Source: Rhizomicrobium sp. (lineage in GTDB: Bacteria > Pseudomonadota > Alphaproteobacteria > Micropepsales > Micropepsaceae). Taken from it: a stretch of 64,000 bases of DNA. The DNA is taken from the NCBI GenBank assembly GCA_037200985.1, contig JBBCGJ010000001.1:1154756-1218755 (forward strand). The letters run 5' to 3'. Under the pieces are notes generated by a model. The model ran no database searches. It was not told where the DNA came from and was given only the letters and a program-made list of their open reading frames with translations. Position 1 is the stretch's first letter, and every line of letters begins with the position of its first letter. Both the position numbers and the translations under genes were made by a program. Below are positions 18,478 to 27,307 of this stretch, piece by piece.

Positions 18478-18992
18478 AGGCCCACCAGGGGAAATTCGAC
18501 CACATCCCCTTCCGCAACCATCTTGCCGGCGCCGATGCTCTTGATCGCCTCGACCATGCGGCCCTGGCGGCCGAGCAGTTCGTCGGCGTGGCGCACGAGC
18601 AGGGCGTTGGGATAGGCGTGCGGCGCGCGGCTGCGGATCGCCTTGGCGGCATAGAGTTCGCTGCCGCGGCCGAGCCGGTCGCACAGGACGATATAGGTCG
18701 CCGCCATCGACCGGCTGATCCCGGCCCAGCAATGGACCAGCATCGGGTCTTCCGCCGGCCAGGTGCGGGCGAAGGACAGCAGCTCCTCGACATGGGTCTG
18801 TTCGGGCGGCGTGTCGCCGGCGGCCGAATCCACCACGTCGTTCATGCCCAGGCGGAGATGGCGGTCCGCCGGGAACCCGGCCGGGGTCTCGATCATGTGG
18901 TCCGGCGAAAGCAGCGTCACGATGTGGGACGGGCGGTGAAGCCGGATGACGTCCTCTACGGCGGAAAGCGGCGTGACCAGGATGCGCGGCAT
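18474..18992 (-). CDS. protein tyrosine phosphatase family protein
   Basis: A 172-residue cytosolic protein with the Cys-x5-Arg P-loop HCWAGISRSMAA, where Cys is the nucleophile, and an upstream Asp-rich region (RLGMNDVVD) that may supply the acid. Its size fits small dual-specificity-like bacterial phosphatases. First gene of the phosphatase-nadQ-DUF1697 operon, with four-base overlaps throughout. The substrate is unknown. Confidence 0.87.
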   Translation of the reverse strand: MPRILVTPLSAVEDVIRLHRPSHIVTLLSPDHMIETPAGFPADRHLRLGMNDVVDSAAGDTPPEQTHVEELLSFARTWPAEDPMLVHCWAGISRSMAATYIVLCDRLGRGSELYAAKAIRSRAPHAYPNALLVRHADELLGRQGRMVEAIKSIGAGKMVAEGDVVEFPLVGL

Positions 18993-19029
18993 GGCCCCTT
19001 GCTAGCCGAGGAAAGCGACAGGAGGAAGG

Positions 19030-19617
19030 CTATGCCGCCAGCTTCTTGAACCTGTCCAGAAATTGGGCCTGCGCCTCGGACGTCGGAAGGGGCACCAGCT
19101 TGGGGGTGCGTACCGAGGGAGGCGGCACGACGAAAATCTTGCGGGCGACCTCCCATTCGAAGCCGGCAAGCTGGGTGGCTTCGAAATAGGCGGCGATCAG
19201 ATCTGCCTTCTTGAAGAGCTTCGCAAGGACTAGGGGAAGCGTGGCCGGCAGTCCAAATCGCAGGTGGATCGCAGTCTGAAGTTTGAGCTCCAAAGCTTTG
19301 TAATTCATACCGATTACGATCTTGAACGGCGAAATGAGGTCACCGATCACATACTCCGGCGCGTCGTGCAGGAGCGCCATCAGGCGGGTCTCTCGGGTCA
19401 GGCCGGGCCGAAGCTCCGACGTGATCCGCTCGACCAGGACGCAATGCTGGGCGACTGAGAAGGCGTGCTCGCCCTTGGTCTGGCCGTTCCAGCGGGCAAC
19501 CCGGGCGAGGCCATGGGCAATGTCCTCGATCTCCACGTCCACCGGGGATGGGTCTAGCAGATCGAGGCGGCGGCCGCTCAGCATGCGCTGCCAGGCGCGG
19601 GGTTTGTCCTTGGCCAT
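19030..19617 (-). CDS. HD-domain phosphohydrolase (YfbR-like)
   Basis: A 195-residue HD protein with GEHAFSVAQHCVLV providing the first His, ALLHDAPEYVIGDLISPFK containing the His-Asp pair, and a later Asp in KKADLIAAYFEA. This layout is that of YfbR-type 5'-nucleotidases and related metal-dependent phosphohydrolases. Monocistronic as far as can be seen, and divergent from the Lon-like gene. Confidence 0.85.
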   Translation of the reverse strand: MAKDKPRAWQRMLSGRRLDLLDPSPVDVEIEDIAHGLARVARWNGQTKGEHAFSVAQHCVLVERITSELRPGLTRETRLMALLHDAPEYVIGDLISPFKIVIGMNYKALELKLQTAIHLRFGLPATLPLVLAKLFKKADLIAAYFEATQLAGFEWEVARKIFVVPPPSVRTPKLVPLPTSEAQAQFLDRFKKLAA

Positions 19618-19753
19618 CCGGGGTTTTCCAGTGATTCGGAGGGTGACGGTTTAACGAAACCGCCCCCTCGGCGCGAGCCTTGCTTTGTATCCCCGGCAAC
19701 GAGCCGGACCCGTGCCGAAAAGGTGCGGTCTTCCGGCCGCGTGGGGAAAACGG

Positions 19754-22144
19754 ATGAGCATGAAGCCCCTGGGGGCGGAGAGGCTGCGGCTGGTCACCGA
19801 TCCCGACCGGCTGCCTTTCGAGAGCACGGCCAGCCTGCCCGAGCCTGTCGGGCCGGTCGGGCAGGACCGCGCCATGCGGGCGCTCCATTTCGGGGCCGGA
19901 ATGGCCCAGCCGGGGTTCAATCTCTTCGTCACCGGCCCGCAAGGGTCCGGCAAGCGCAATTCCGTCCGCCGGGCGCTGGAGCGGCTGGCCGCGTCCATGC
20001 CCGCGGCGCCCGACATCGCCTATGTGTTCAATTTCGAGCAGCCGCACCGGCCACGCGCGCTGCGCTTCGCGGCCGGCGACGGGGTACGCTTCAAGGCGGC
20101 TCTGGCGGAGTTCGTCGCGGCCCTGAAGATCTGCATGCCCCGCCTGTTCGAAAGCGAGGACTACCGGGGCCGGCGCGCGGGGCTGGAACAGGACTTCCAC
20201 CAGGCCGCCGAGGCGGCCATCGACCGGCTGCGCCGCGACGCCGAAGCCCAGGGACTGGCGCTGGTCGAACGCGACCGCGGCTTCGATTTCCGTCCGACAC
20301 GCGACGGGCTGGTGATGTCGGAGGATGACTACCGCGCCCTCGCCAAGGAAGAACGCGAGCGTCTGGCCGAAGAGACCCGCCTGCTGCGCGGCGCGCTCGA
20401 AAAGACGATGGAGCGGCTCGAAGCCCTGCGCCTCGCCACGGTGGAGAAGATCAAGGTTCTGGAGCGCCAGCTCGGCGAGAGCGCGATCGGCGCCCTTGTC
20501 GCGCCCCTGGCGCAGCACTTCGCCCAGCACCGCGAAGCGCACGCCCATCTGGCGGCGATCTACAAGGATGTGCTCAGCCAGATCGAGGCGCTGCAGGCGC
20601 TCGCACGCGGGGAGGAGCGGCGCGACGGCGTCCCGCTCCACCGCTACGAGGTCAACCTGATCGTCGACAATGCCAAGGCGACGGGCGCGCCGGTCGTCAC
20701 GCTCGGCCTGCCGTCGCTGACGCAACTGGTCGGCAAGGTAGAGCATGTGACGGTGATGATGACAGTCGTCACCGATTTTCGTCACATCAAGGCCGGCGCG
20801 CTGCACCACGCCAATGGCGGGTTCCTGTTGATCGACGCGCTGGATCTGGCGCGCCAGGAGGTCTCCTGGGAGGCGCTGAAGCGCGCGCTCGCGGCGCGCA
20901 AGGTGAAAATCGAGAGCCTGTCGGAGATCCACGACCGTGGCGCGTCCGTGACCATCCAGCCCGAGCCGGTGCCGCTGGACGTCAAGATCGTTCTGTTCGG
21001 CGAGGCCTGGGTCTATCAGCGGCTCGGCCAGGTCGATCCGGAATTCGCCGACCTGTTCAAGGTGCAGGCGGACTTCTCCGCCACCGCGCTGCGCACCGAC
21101 GAGAATTGCGTGGGCCTACTCGCCGCCATGGCGTCGATGGCCCGGACCGAAGGGCTGAAGCAGCTCGACCGCGGCGGCGCGGCGCGGCTCGTCGACGAGG
21201 CGGCGCGGCAGGCCGGCGATGCCGAGAAGATCAGCGTGCGCACCGGCCGTCTCGCCGACCTGGTACGCGAAGCCGATCACTATGCGGCGCTGTCGGGCAT
21301 GACTCTGATCGGGGCGGAAGACATCGCTTCGGCGGTTGCGGCCCGCGACGACCGCTCCGGGCGGCTGAAAGCGCTGGAGCACGAACTGGTGCAGCGGCGC
21401 ATCCTGTTCATCGACACCGAGGGCGAGAAGCCGGGCCAGGTGAACGGCCTCACCGTGCTGAGCGCCGCCGGTTTCGCCTTCGGCATGCCGGCGCGCATCA
21501 CCGCGCAGGTCGCACCGGGGGAAGGCCGCATCGTCGACATCGAGCGCGTCGCCAGGTTCAGCGGACCCAGCCACGTCAAGGGCGTGCAGATCCTGTCAGG
21601 CTATCTGAGCGGCGCCTATGCCACCGGCCGGCCGCTTTCGATCCATGCCAGCGTCGCCTTCGAGCAGTCCTACGGGCCGATCGACGGCGACAGCGCCTCC
21701 GCCGCCGAACTGATCGCGATCCTGTCGGCCATCGCGCAGGTGCCGGTGCGCCAGTCCATCGCCATCACCGGCTCGATCAACCAGCACGGCCAGATGCAGC
21801 CCATCGGCGGCGCCAACGAGAAGATCGAGGGCTTCTTCGACATCTGCGCGGCGCGCGGGCTCGGCGGCCATCACGGCGTCATCATCCCCAAGGCTAATGT
21901 CGTGACGCTGATGCTGCGCGAGGATGTGGTCGCGGCGGCGCGGACGGGCGCCTTCGCCGTCTACGCGGTCGAAACGGTGGACGAGGCGATCGGCGTGCTC
22001 ACCGGCATGGCGGCCGGACCCCGCCGCCGCGACGGCAATTTCCCCCGCCGCAGCTTCAACCGCCGGGTCCAGGACAGGCTGATCGACTTCGCCCGGCCGC
22101 GCCTCCTGAAGCCGGTGCACCTTGACGGCTGGTGGCGGATTTAG
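19754..22144 (+). CDS. LonB-type ATP-dependent protease (AAA + S16 domain)
   Basis: A 796-residue protein of the COG1067 group. The N-terminal AAA region has a Walker A-like loop GPQGSGKRNS (residues 61-70), where the usual Thr/Ser after Lys is Arg. A long coiled region, rich in E/R, spans ~140-260. HHANGGFLLIDALDL is a Walker B-like part. The C-terminal S16 protease domain has the Ser in DGDSASAAE (about 647) and Lys in ANEKIEG (about 690). It lacks the N-terminal domain of classical LonA. The ATG at 19754 follows a GGGG ribosome site; the open frame begins earlier. Confidence 0.92.
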   Translation: MSMKPLGAERLRLVTDPDRLPFESTASLPEPVGPVGQDRAMRALHFGAGMAQPGFNLFVTGPQGSGKRNSVRRALERLAASMPAAPDIAYVFNFEQPHRPRALRFAAGDGVRFKAALAEFVAALKICMPRLFESEDYRGRRAGLEQDFHQAAEAAIDRLRRDAEAQGLALVERDRGFDFRPTRDGLVMSEDDYRALAKEERERLAEETRLLRGALEKTMERLEALRLATVEKIKVLERQLGESAIGALVAPLAQHFAQHREAHAHLAAIYKDVLSQIEALQALARGEERRDGVPLHRYEVNLIVDNAKATGAPVVTLGLPSLTQLVGKVEHVTVMMTVVTDFRHIKAGALHHANGGFLLIDALDLARQEVSWEALKRALAARKVKIESLSEIHDRGASVTIQPEPVPLDVKIVLFGEAWVYQRLGQVDPEFADLFKVQADFSATALRTDENCVGLLAAMASMARTEGLKQLDRGGAARLVDEAARQAGDAEKISVRTGRLADLVREADHYAALSGMTLIGAEDIASAVAARDDRSGRLKALEHELVQRRILFIDTEGEKPGQVNGLTVLSAAGFAFGMPARITAQVAPGEGRIVDIERVARFSGPSHVKGVQILSGYLSGAYATGRPLSIHASVAFEQSYGPIDGDSASAAELIAILSAIAQVPVRQSIAITGSINQHGQMQPIGGANEKIEGFFDICAARGLGGHHGVIIPKANVVTLMLREDVVAAARTGAFAVYAVETVDEAIGVLTGMAAGPRRRDGNFPRRSFNRRVQDRLIDFARPRLLKPVHLDGWWRI

Positions 22145-22191
22145 GAACGCTGCTCCGCGACAGCGCGTTTCCTAGCGCACCGGAGGCACCC

Positions 22192-23061
22192 ATGACGTTC
22201 GTGAAGATATTGGCGCCGCTCACCGGCGGGGCCCGCGACGCGGCGGTGCTGGCAAGCGCCTTCGCCGCCGCAAAGCCGTTCAACGCCCATGTCGCGGCCC
22301 TCTTCGTGCGGCCCGATGCGATGGAAGCGCTGCCGTTTTACGGCGAAAGCATTTCGAGCGTCGTGATGCAGGAAATCAGCGAAGCGACGGCAAAGGCCTC
22401 GGACGAGGCGAGCCTGAAGGCGCAGGCGACCCTGCAGGCGGCGGCGACGGCAGCCGACGCGGTCGTCACGGCGGCACCGGAACTGCGGGACGTGCCGACC
22501 GCGTCCTTCAAGGACGTCACCGGCAACTTCGCCGACCAGGTGACGATGGCGGCGCGGCTCAGCGACCTGGTCGTGCTCGGCGCGCTCAAGGAGGACGATC
22601 GTCCGGGCCTGACCGAGGCATTCGAGGCGACGCTGCTGGAAACCGGCCGCCCGGTCCTGATCAGCGCCCACGCCGCGCCGGCCAGCTTCTGCCACAACAA
22701 GATCGCGCTCGCCTGGAACGACAGCGTGGCTTCGGCGCACGCGGTGACGGCCGCGCTGCCGTTCCTCGGCTGCGCGGCGACGGTCGAGATCCTGAGCATC
22801 CGGCGCGGCAAGGACGAGGCGATCGACGCAAGCGAACTCAAGACCTATCTGAAGCTGCGCGGCATCGACGCAAGCGAGCGGACGGTCGACGCCGGAACGC
22901 GGGTCGTGGGCGACGTGCTTCTCGAAGAGGCTTTGAAGGGCGGGGCGGGCCTGCTGGTGGCCGGCGGTTACGGCCACAGCCGGCTGCGTGAGATGTTCTT
23001 CGCCGGCGTCACGCGCCATGTCGTGAGCCACGCGGCGCTGCCGCTGTTTCTGGTGCATTGA
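22192..23061 (+). CDS. universal stress protein family
   Basis: A 289-residue tandem-USP-like protein. It begins TFVKILAPLTGGARDAAVLAS, and the second half ends with LVAGGYGHSRLREMFFAGVTRHV, close to the GxxGxSR(x)9GS nucleotide-binding signature, although the family Ser is replaced here (GVTRHV). The ATG at 22192 follows GGAGG. It lies 47 bases after the Lon-type protease and may be co-transcribed. Confidence 0.88.
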   Translation: MTFVKILAPLTGGARDAAVLASAFAAAKPFNAHVAALFVRPDAMEALPFYGESISSVVMQEISEATAKASDEASLKAQATLQAAATAADAVVTAAPELRDVPTASFKDVTGNFADQVTMAARLSDLVVLGALKEDDRPGLTEAFEATLLETGRPVLISAHAAPASFCHNKIALAWNDSVASAHAVTAALPFLGCAATVEILSIRRGKDEAIDASELKTYLKLRGIDASERTVDAGTRVVGDVLLEEALKGGAGLLVAGGYGHSRLREMFFAGVTRHVVSHAALPLFLVH

Positions 23062-23094
23062 GGCGGTCTGATCGCGATCGGATCATTTCCAGAT

Positions 23095-23172
23095 TGTCAT
23101 TCCCGCGCAGGCGGGAATCCACTCTTGGCGGATCGCTCCAGTCACTGGATGCCCGCCTTCGCGGGCATGACA
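23095..23172. repeat. GTCAT/ATGAC palindromic repeat
   Basis: TGTCATTCCCGCGCAGGCGG at the left end is mirrored by CCGCCTTCGCGGGCATGACA ending at 23172. It lies between two convergent genes. Confidence 0.8.
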
Positions 23173-23192
23173 AACAAGAGAAGGGGTTGGCT

Positions 23193-24323
23193 CTACAACT
23201 TCCGCAAGATCACGCTGCCCGCCGAATAGCCCGCGCCGAAGGAACACAGCAGGCCGATATCGCCCGTCTTGAGGTCGGCGCTGTATCTGTGGAACGCGAT
23301 CACCGAACCCGCCGAGCTCGTATTGGCGTACTCCTCCAGGATGTTCGGCGCCTCGCCCGGAAACGGATCGCGGCCCAGGACACGCCGCGCGATCATCTCG
23401 TTCATGCCGAGATTGGCCTGGTGCAGCCATAGCCGCTTCAGCGCCGCCGGCGCGATGCCGTTCTCCGCCAGATGGCTCACGATCAGCTCCGCCACCATCG
23501 GAACGACTTCCTTGAACACCTTGCGGCCCTCCTGAACGAAGAGCTTGTCGGGTTTGCCGACGCCCTCCGGCGCGGCGCGGTTCAGGAAGCCGAAATTGTT
23601 GCGGATGTTGTTCGAGAATTTGGTCTTCAGCCGCGTCGCCAGGATTTCCCAGGCATTGCCGCCCTGCGCGGTCTCGCTGCGCTCGACCACGAAAGCGGTC
23701 GCCACGTCGCCGAAGATAAAATGGCTGTCGCGGTCGCGGAAGTTCAGATGGCCCGAGCAGATCTCCGGATTGCACACCAGGATGGCGCGGGCGTGGCCGG
23801 CCGATACCGTGTCGGCGGCGGTCTGCAGCGCGAAGGTCGCCGAGGAGCAGGCGACGTTCATGTCGAAGCCGAAGCCGTCGATGCCGAGCGCGTCCTGCAC
23901 CTCGACCGCCATGGCCGGATAGGCGCGCTGCATGTTGGAGGCGCCGACCAGGACGCCGTCGATGTCGGCCGCCGTGCGGTCGGCGGCCTTCAGCGCGTCG
24001 CGCGCCGCGGTCACAGCCATCTCGGCCATGAGCGATATCTGGTCGTTCGGCCGCTCGGGAATGCGCGGACACATGACGTCCGGATCGAGCACGCCCGTCC
24101 TGTCCACGACATAGCGCGCCTTGATGCCCGACGCCTTGACGATGAAGTCGGCGGAGGATTCGACCAGCGCCGTCGCCGTGCCGGCGGCAATGGCCTGCGC
24201 ATTGGCCGCATTGGTGTTGCGGACATAGGTGTTGAAGGCCGTCACCAGTTCGTCGTTCGAGATCGAATTGGGCGGCGTGTATAGGCCGGTGCCGCTTACG
24301 GCGAGCGTCGTCACGCGTGCCAT
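23193..24323 (-). CDS. beta-ketoacyl-ACP synthase III-like enzyme
   Basis: A 376-residue thiolase-fold protein with the KAS III triad: Cys159 in NVACSSATF, His in RLWLHQANLGMN, and Asn in EYANTSSAGS. Longer than typical FabH (~320), with an insert near residues 35-60, so it belongs to the FabH-like group acting on special starter units rather than certain housekeeping FabH. No fatty acid genes are nearby to name a substrate. Confidence 0.85.
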   Translation of the reverse strand: MARVTTLAVSGTGLYTPPNSISNDELVTAFNTYVRNTNAANAQAIAAGTATALVESSADFIVKASGIKARYVVDRTGVLDPDVMCPRIPERPNDQISLMAEMAVTAARDALKAADRTAADIDGVLVGASNMQRAYPAMAVEVQDALGIDGFGFDMNVACSSATFALQTAADTVSAGHARAILVCNPEICSGHLNFRDRDSHFIFGDVATAFVVERSETAQGGNAWEILATRLKTKFSNNIRNNFGFLNRAAPEGVGKPDKLFVQEGRKVFKEVVPMVAELIVSHLAENGIAPAALKRLWLHQANLGMNEMIARRVLGRDPFPGEAPNILEEYANTSSAGSVIAFHRYSADLKTGDIGLLCSFGAGYSAGSVILRKL

Positions 24324-24446
24324 CCCCTTGAAACACTTGCCGGTTGAGGCTGGCGCAGGGCACCGCCAAAGGCAAGCAATTCACCACCTGATAAACCCGG
24401 CGTTCAGACATTGGGCCTAAGAATTCAACCCATTGTGGTGTAGCGG

Positions 24447-25805
24447 GTGCGGTGCGGCGTGGATTTGGCCTGGACGGCGAGCAGGACGGCTGCGCGCGAG
24501 ACCCGACCCGGGCTCGCCGGCGCGCTGCTGGCGCTCGGACTGGGTGCGGTGTTGGCCGCCGCCGCGGCGCAGGCGCCGGCCGGCGAGGCGATCGCGGGAG
24601 TCGTGATCTTCGCGTTGCTCGGCGGCGCCGTGTTCTTCCTGACGCGGCTGGCGGAGCGCAGCGACGAGCGGCTGCTCACAGCGGAATCGAGCTACCGCGC
24701 CTTTTTCGAGCACGCGCTTGAAGGCATTTTCCGCACCACGCCGGACGGCCGCTATATCGACGCCAACCCGGCGCTTGCCCGCATCTACGGCTATGGCAGC
24801 GTGACGGCGCTGAAGGCCGGGCTGACCAACATCGCGGACCAGCTCTATGTCGATCCGGGCCGGCGCGCCCAGTTCCAGGCGCTGATGCAGGCCAACGACC
24901 AGGTGAGCGCCTTCGAATCGGAAATCCGCCGCCGCGACGGCGCGACGATCTGGATCTCCGAGAACGCGCGCGCGGTGCGCGACTGGACGGGGCGCATCGT
25001 TTGCTACGAGGGCACGGTCGAGGACGTCACCGCGCGCTACGCGGCGCAGCGCGCCCTGCGCAAGGCGCTGGCGGAAGCCGAAGAGGCGAGCCGCGCCAAG
25101 AGCGCCTTCCTGGCGGCGATGAGCCATGAACTCAAGACGCCCCTCAACGCCGTGCTCGGCTTCTCCGAGATCATCAGGGACGAGATCCTGGGGCCCATCC
25201 AGCCGCAGCGCTACCGCGCCTATGCGAGCGACATCCATGCCAGCGGCACGCGGCTCCTCGCCATCATCTCCGACGTGCTCGACGTCGCGCGACTATCGGG
25301 CGGCGCGATCACGCTGAACGCGCGGCCCTGCTCGGTGGCGGTGCTCGCCGACGAAGCGGTGGCGATGGCCCGCATCGCGACCGAGGATCGCCGCGAGATC
25401 GCGATCGACGTGGCGGCCGGATTGCCGCAGGTGGATGTCGACCCGCAGCGGCTGCGCCAGAGCCTCGCCAATCTCCTGAGCAACGCGCTCAAATTCACGC
25501 CCGAGGGCGGCCGGATCGCGCTCAGGGCCTGGCTGGACGCGGGTGGCGGTATCTGCTTTTCGGTGCGCGACACCGGGATCGGGATGGATCGCGGCAAGAT
25601 CGCGGCCGCGCTGGAGCCGTTCCGCCAGCTTGACGGCAGCCTGGCACGGCGCTTCGAAGGGGCGGGCCTGGGTCTTGCGATCACCAAATCGCTGGTCGAG
25701 CTGCATGGCGGCACGCTGGCCATCGAAAGCGCGGTCGGCGCGGGAACGACCGTCACCATCGCGCTGCCGCCGGTGCGCACGCACACGCTGGCCTTGACGG
25801 GGTAG
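24447..25805 (+). CDS. PAS-domain membrane sensor histidine kinase
   Basis: 452 residues with two N-terminal hydrophobic helices (about 25-65), a PAS domain (YRAFFEHALEGIFRTTPDG to VEDVTARY), HisKA with AAMSHELKTPLNAVLGFSEI (phospho-His about 227), and a HATPase with NLLSNALKFTP, DTGIGM and GAGLGLAI. The GTG at 24447 is the only apparent start giving both membrane helices. No response regulator is adjacent, so the partner is unknown. Confidence 0.92.
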   Translation: MRCGVDLAWTASRTAARETRPGLAGALLALGLGAVLAAAAAQAPAGEAIAGVVIFALLGGAVFFLTRLAERSDERLLTAESSYRAFFEHALEGIFRTTPDGRYIDANPALARIYGYGSVTALKAGLTNIADQLYVDPGRRAQFQALMQANDQVSAFESEIRRRDGATIWISENARAVRDWTGRIVCYEGTVEDVTARYAAQRALRKALAEAEEASRAKSAFLAAMSHELKTPLNAVLGFSEIIRDEILGPIQPQRYRAYASDIHASGTRLLAIISDVLDVARLSGGAITLNARPCSVAVLADEAVAMARIATEDRREIAIDVAAGLPQVDVDPQRLRQSLANLLSNALKFTPEGGRIALRAWLDAGGGICFSVRDTGIGMDRGKIAAALEPFRQLDGSLARRFEGAGLGLAITKSLVELHGGTLAIESAVGAGTTVTIALPPVRTHTLALTG

Positions 25806-25843
25806 CTCTCGCCTTGGCGCGCGCAGGGCGCTAAAAGCCGCGG

Positions 25844-26530
25844 ATGAAAACGGCACTGGTACTCTTTTCCGGCGGACAGGATTCAACGACCTGTCTCGCC
25901 TGGGCGCTTTCCAATTTCGAGCTTGTCGAAACGGTCGGCTTCGACTACGGCCAGCGCCATCGGGTGGAACTCGACGCGCGACCGGGCCTGCGCGCGGCGC
26001 TGGCGGCGTTCCCGCAATGGACGGGGCGGCTTGGCGACGATCACCTGCTACCGCTCGATACACTGCGCGCTATCGGCGGCACGGCGCTGACCGGCGATAT
26101 AGCGATCGAGATGGGCGCCAACGGGCTGCCAACGACTTTCGTACCGGGACGCAACGTGCTGTTCCTGACCGCAGCGGCGGCGCTCGGCTATCGGCGCGGC
26201 ATCGCCGACCTGGTCGGCGGTATGTGCGAGACCGATTTTTCCGGCTATCCCGATTGCCGCGACGAGACGATCCAGGCGACGGCGCGGGCGCTGTCGCTGG
26301 GCCTGGCGCGCGAGACGCGGGTGCACACGCCGCTGATGTGGCTCGACAAGGCCGCGACGTGGAAGCTGGCGGAGGCGCTCGGCGGCGCGGCGCTGGTCGA
26401 CCTCATCGTGCGCGAGACGGTCACTTGCTATGAAGGCAATCCGGCGCCGCATGCCTGGGGCAAGGGCTGCGGCACCTGTCCGGCCTGCGAGTTGCGGGCG
26501 AAGGGCTACGAAAAGTACCGCGCGGCATGA
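25844..26530 (+). CDS. queC: 7-cyano-7-deazaguanine synthase
   Basis: Converts 7-carboxy-7-deazaguanine to preQ0 with ATP and ammonia. 228 residues with the N-type PP-loop [26 protein letters not shown] and a C-terminal zinc site (CxGNP..CGTCPAC). queE follows 119 bases downstream on the same strand, with a repeat between. queD is not in this neighbourhood. Confidence 0.96.
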   Translation: MKTALVLFSGGQDSTTCLAWALSNFELVETVGFDYGQRHRVELDARPGLRAALAAFPQWTGRLGDDHLLPLDTLRAIGGTALTGDIAIEMGANGLPTTFVPGRNVLFLTAAAALGYRRGIADLVGGMCETDFSGYPDCRDETIQATARALSLGLARETRVHTPLMWLDKAATWKLAEALGGAALVDLIVRETVTCYEGNPAPHAWGKGCGTCPACELRAKGYEKYRAA

Positions 26531-26542
26531 CCTCCAACTGAA

Positions 26543-26636
26543 TTGTCATGGCCCGCGAATGCGGGCCATCCAGTTGGGATGAAATTGCCGCCGGCATGGA
26601 AAATGGATGGCCCGGACAAGCCGGGCCATGACGAAT
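26543..26636. repeat. GTCAT/ATGAC palindromic repeat between queC and queE
   Basis: ATTGTCATGGCCCGCGAATG at the left pairs with GGCCATGACGAAT at the right; inner hairpins CCCGC..GCGGG and GGCCCGG..CCGGGCC are clear. It separates two genes that would otherwise be adjacent in an operon. Confidence 0.8.
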
Positions 26637-26649
26637 TGGAATTGGTCCG

Positions 26650-27279
26650 ATGACCTATTCGGTGAAAGAAATCTACTACACGCTGCAAGGCGAAGGCGCG
26701 CAAGCGGGGCGCGCGGCGGTGTTCCTGCGCTTCGCGGGCTGCAATCTGTGGAGCGGGCTGGAACGCGACCGCGCGACGGCGCAATGCCGGTTCTGCGACA
26801 CCGATTTCGTCGGCGTCGACGGACCGGGCGGCGGCAAGTTCGCGACGGCGGAGGAATTGGCCACGGCAGTCGCAGACAAATGGCCGGGCGGCGGCAAGCC
26901 CTATGCCGTCTGCACCGGCGGCGAGCCGCTGTTGCAGCTCGACGATGCGGCCATCGCGGCGCTGCACGCGCGAGGCTTCGAGATCGGCATCGAGACCAAC
27001 GGCACGCAGGAGCCGCCGGCGGGGATCGACTGGATCTGCGTCAGCCCCAAGGCGCGCGCCGATCTTGTCCTGACGCGCGGCAACGAGTTGAAGCTCGTCT
27101 ACCCGCAGGAAGGCGCAGAGCCGGAACGCTATGCCGGTCTCGCCTTCGAGAACTTCTTCCTTCAGCCGATGGACGACGACGCGCGTGCCGCGAACACGCA
27201 GGCGGCGACCGAATACTGTCTCGCCCATCCGCAATGGCGGCTGAGCCTGCAAACCCACAAGCTGATTGGAATTCGATAA
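26650..27279 (+). CDS. queE: 7-carboxy-7-deazaguanine synthase
   Basis: Radical SAM enzyme of queuosine biosynthesis. 209 residues; starts YSVKEIYYTLQGEGAQAG. The cluster motif is the modified type seen in QueE: FAGCNLWSG followed by CRFCDTDF, with an insert between the first and second Cys. VCTGGEPLLQLD and SPKARADLV follow. Same pathway as queC just upstream. Confidence 0.95.
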   Translation: MTYSVKEIYYTLQGEGAQAGRAAVFLRFAGCNLWSGLERDRATAQCRFCDTDFVGVDGPGGGKFATAEELATAVADKWPGGGKPYAVCTGGEPLLQLDDAAIAALHARGFEIGIETNGTQEPPAGIDWICVSPKARADLVLTRGNELKLVYPQEGAEPERYAGLAFENFFLQPMDDDARAANTQAATEYCLAHPQWRLSLQTHKLIGIR

Positions 27280-27283
27280 GAAG

Positions 27284-27303
27284 CACCTCCCCGCAAGGGG
27301 GTG
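27284..27303. terminator. short hairpin between convergent genes
   Basis: CACCTCCCCGCAAGGGGGTG is a near-perfect hairpin in the 28-base gap between queE and the sulfatase. It lacks a T run, so its termination activity is uncertain. It resembles the ends of the palindromic element at 4891. Confidence 0.45.
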
Positions 27304-27307
27304 AGTT

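Noticed and set aside
23095-23172. tRNA-like folding in the intergenic repeat
   Set aside because: No anticodon arm or CCA-type pattern; it matches the dispersed palindromes.
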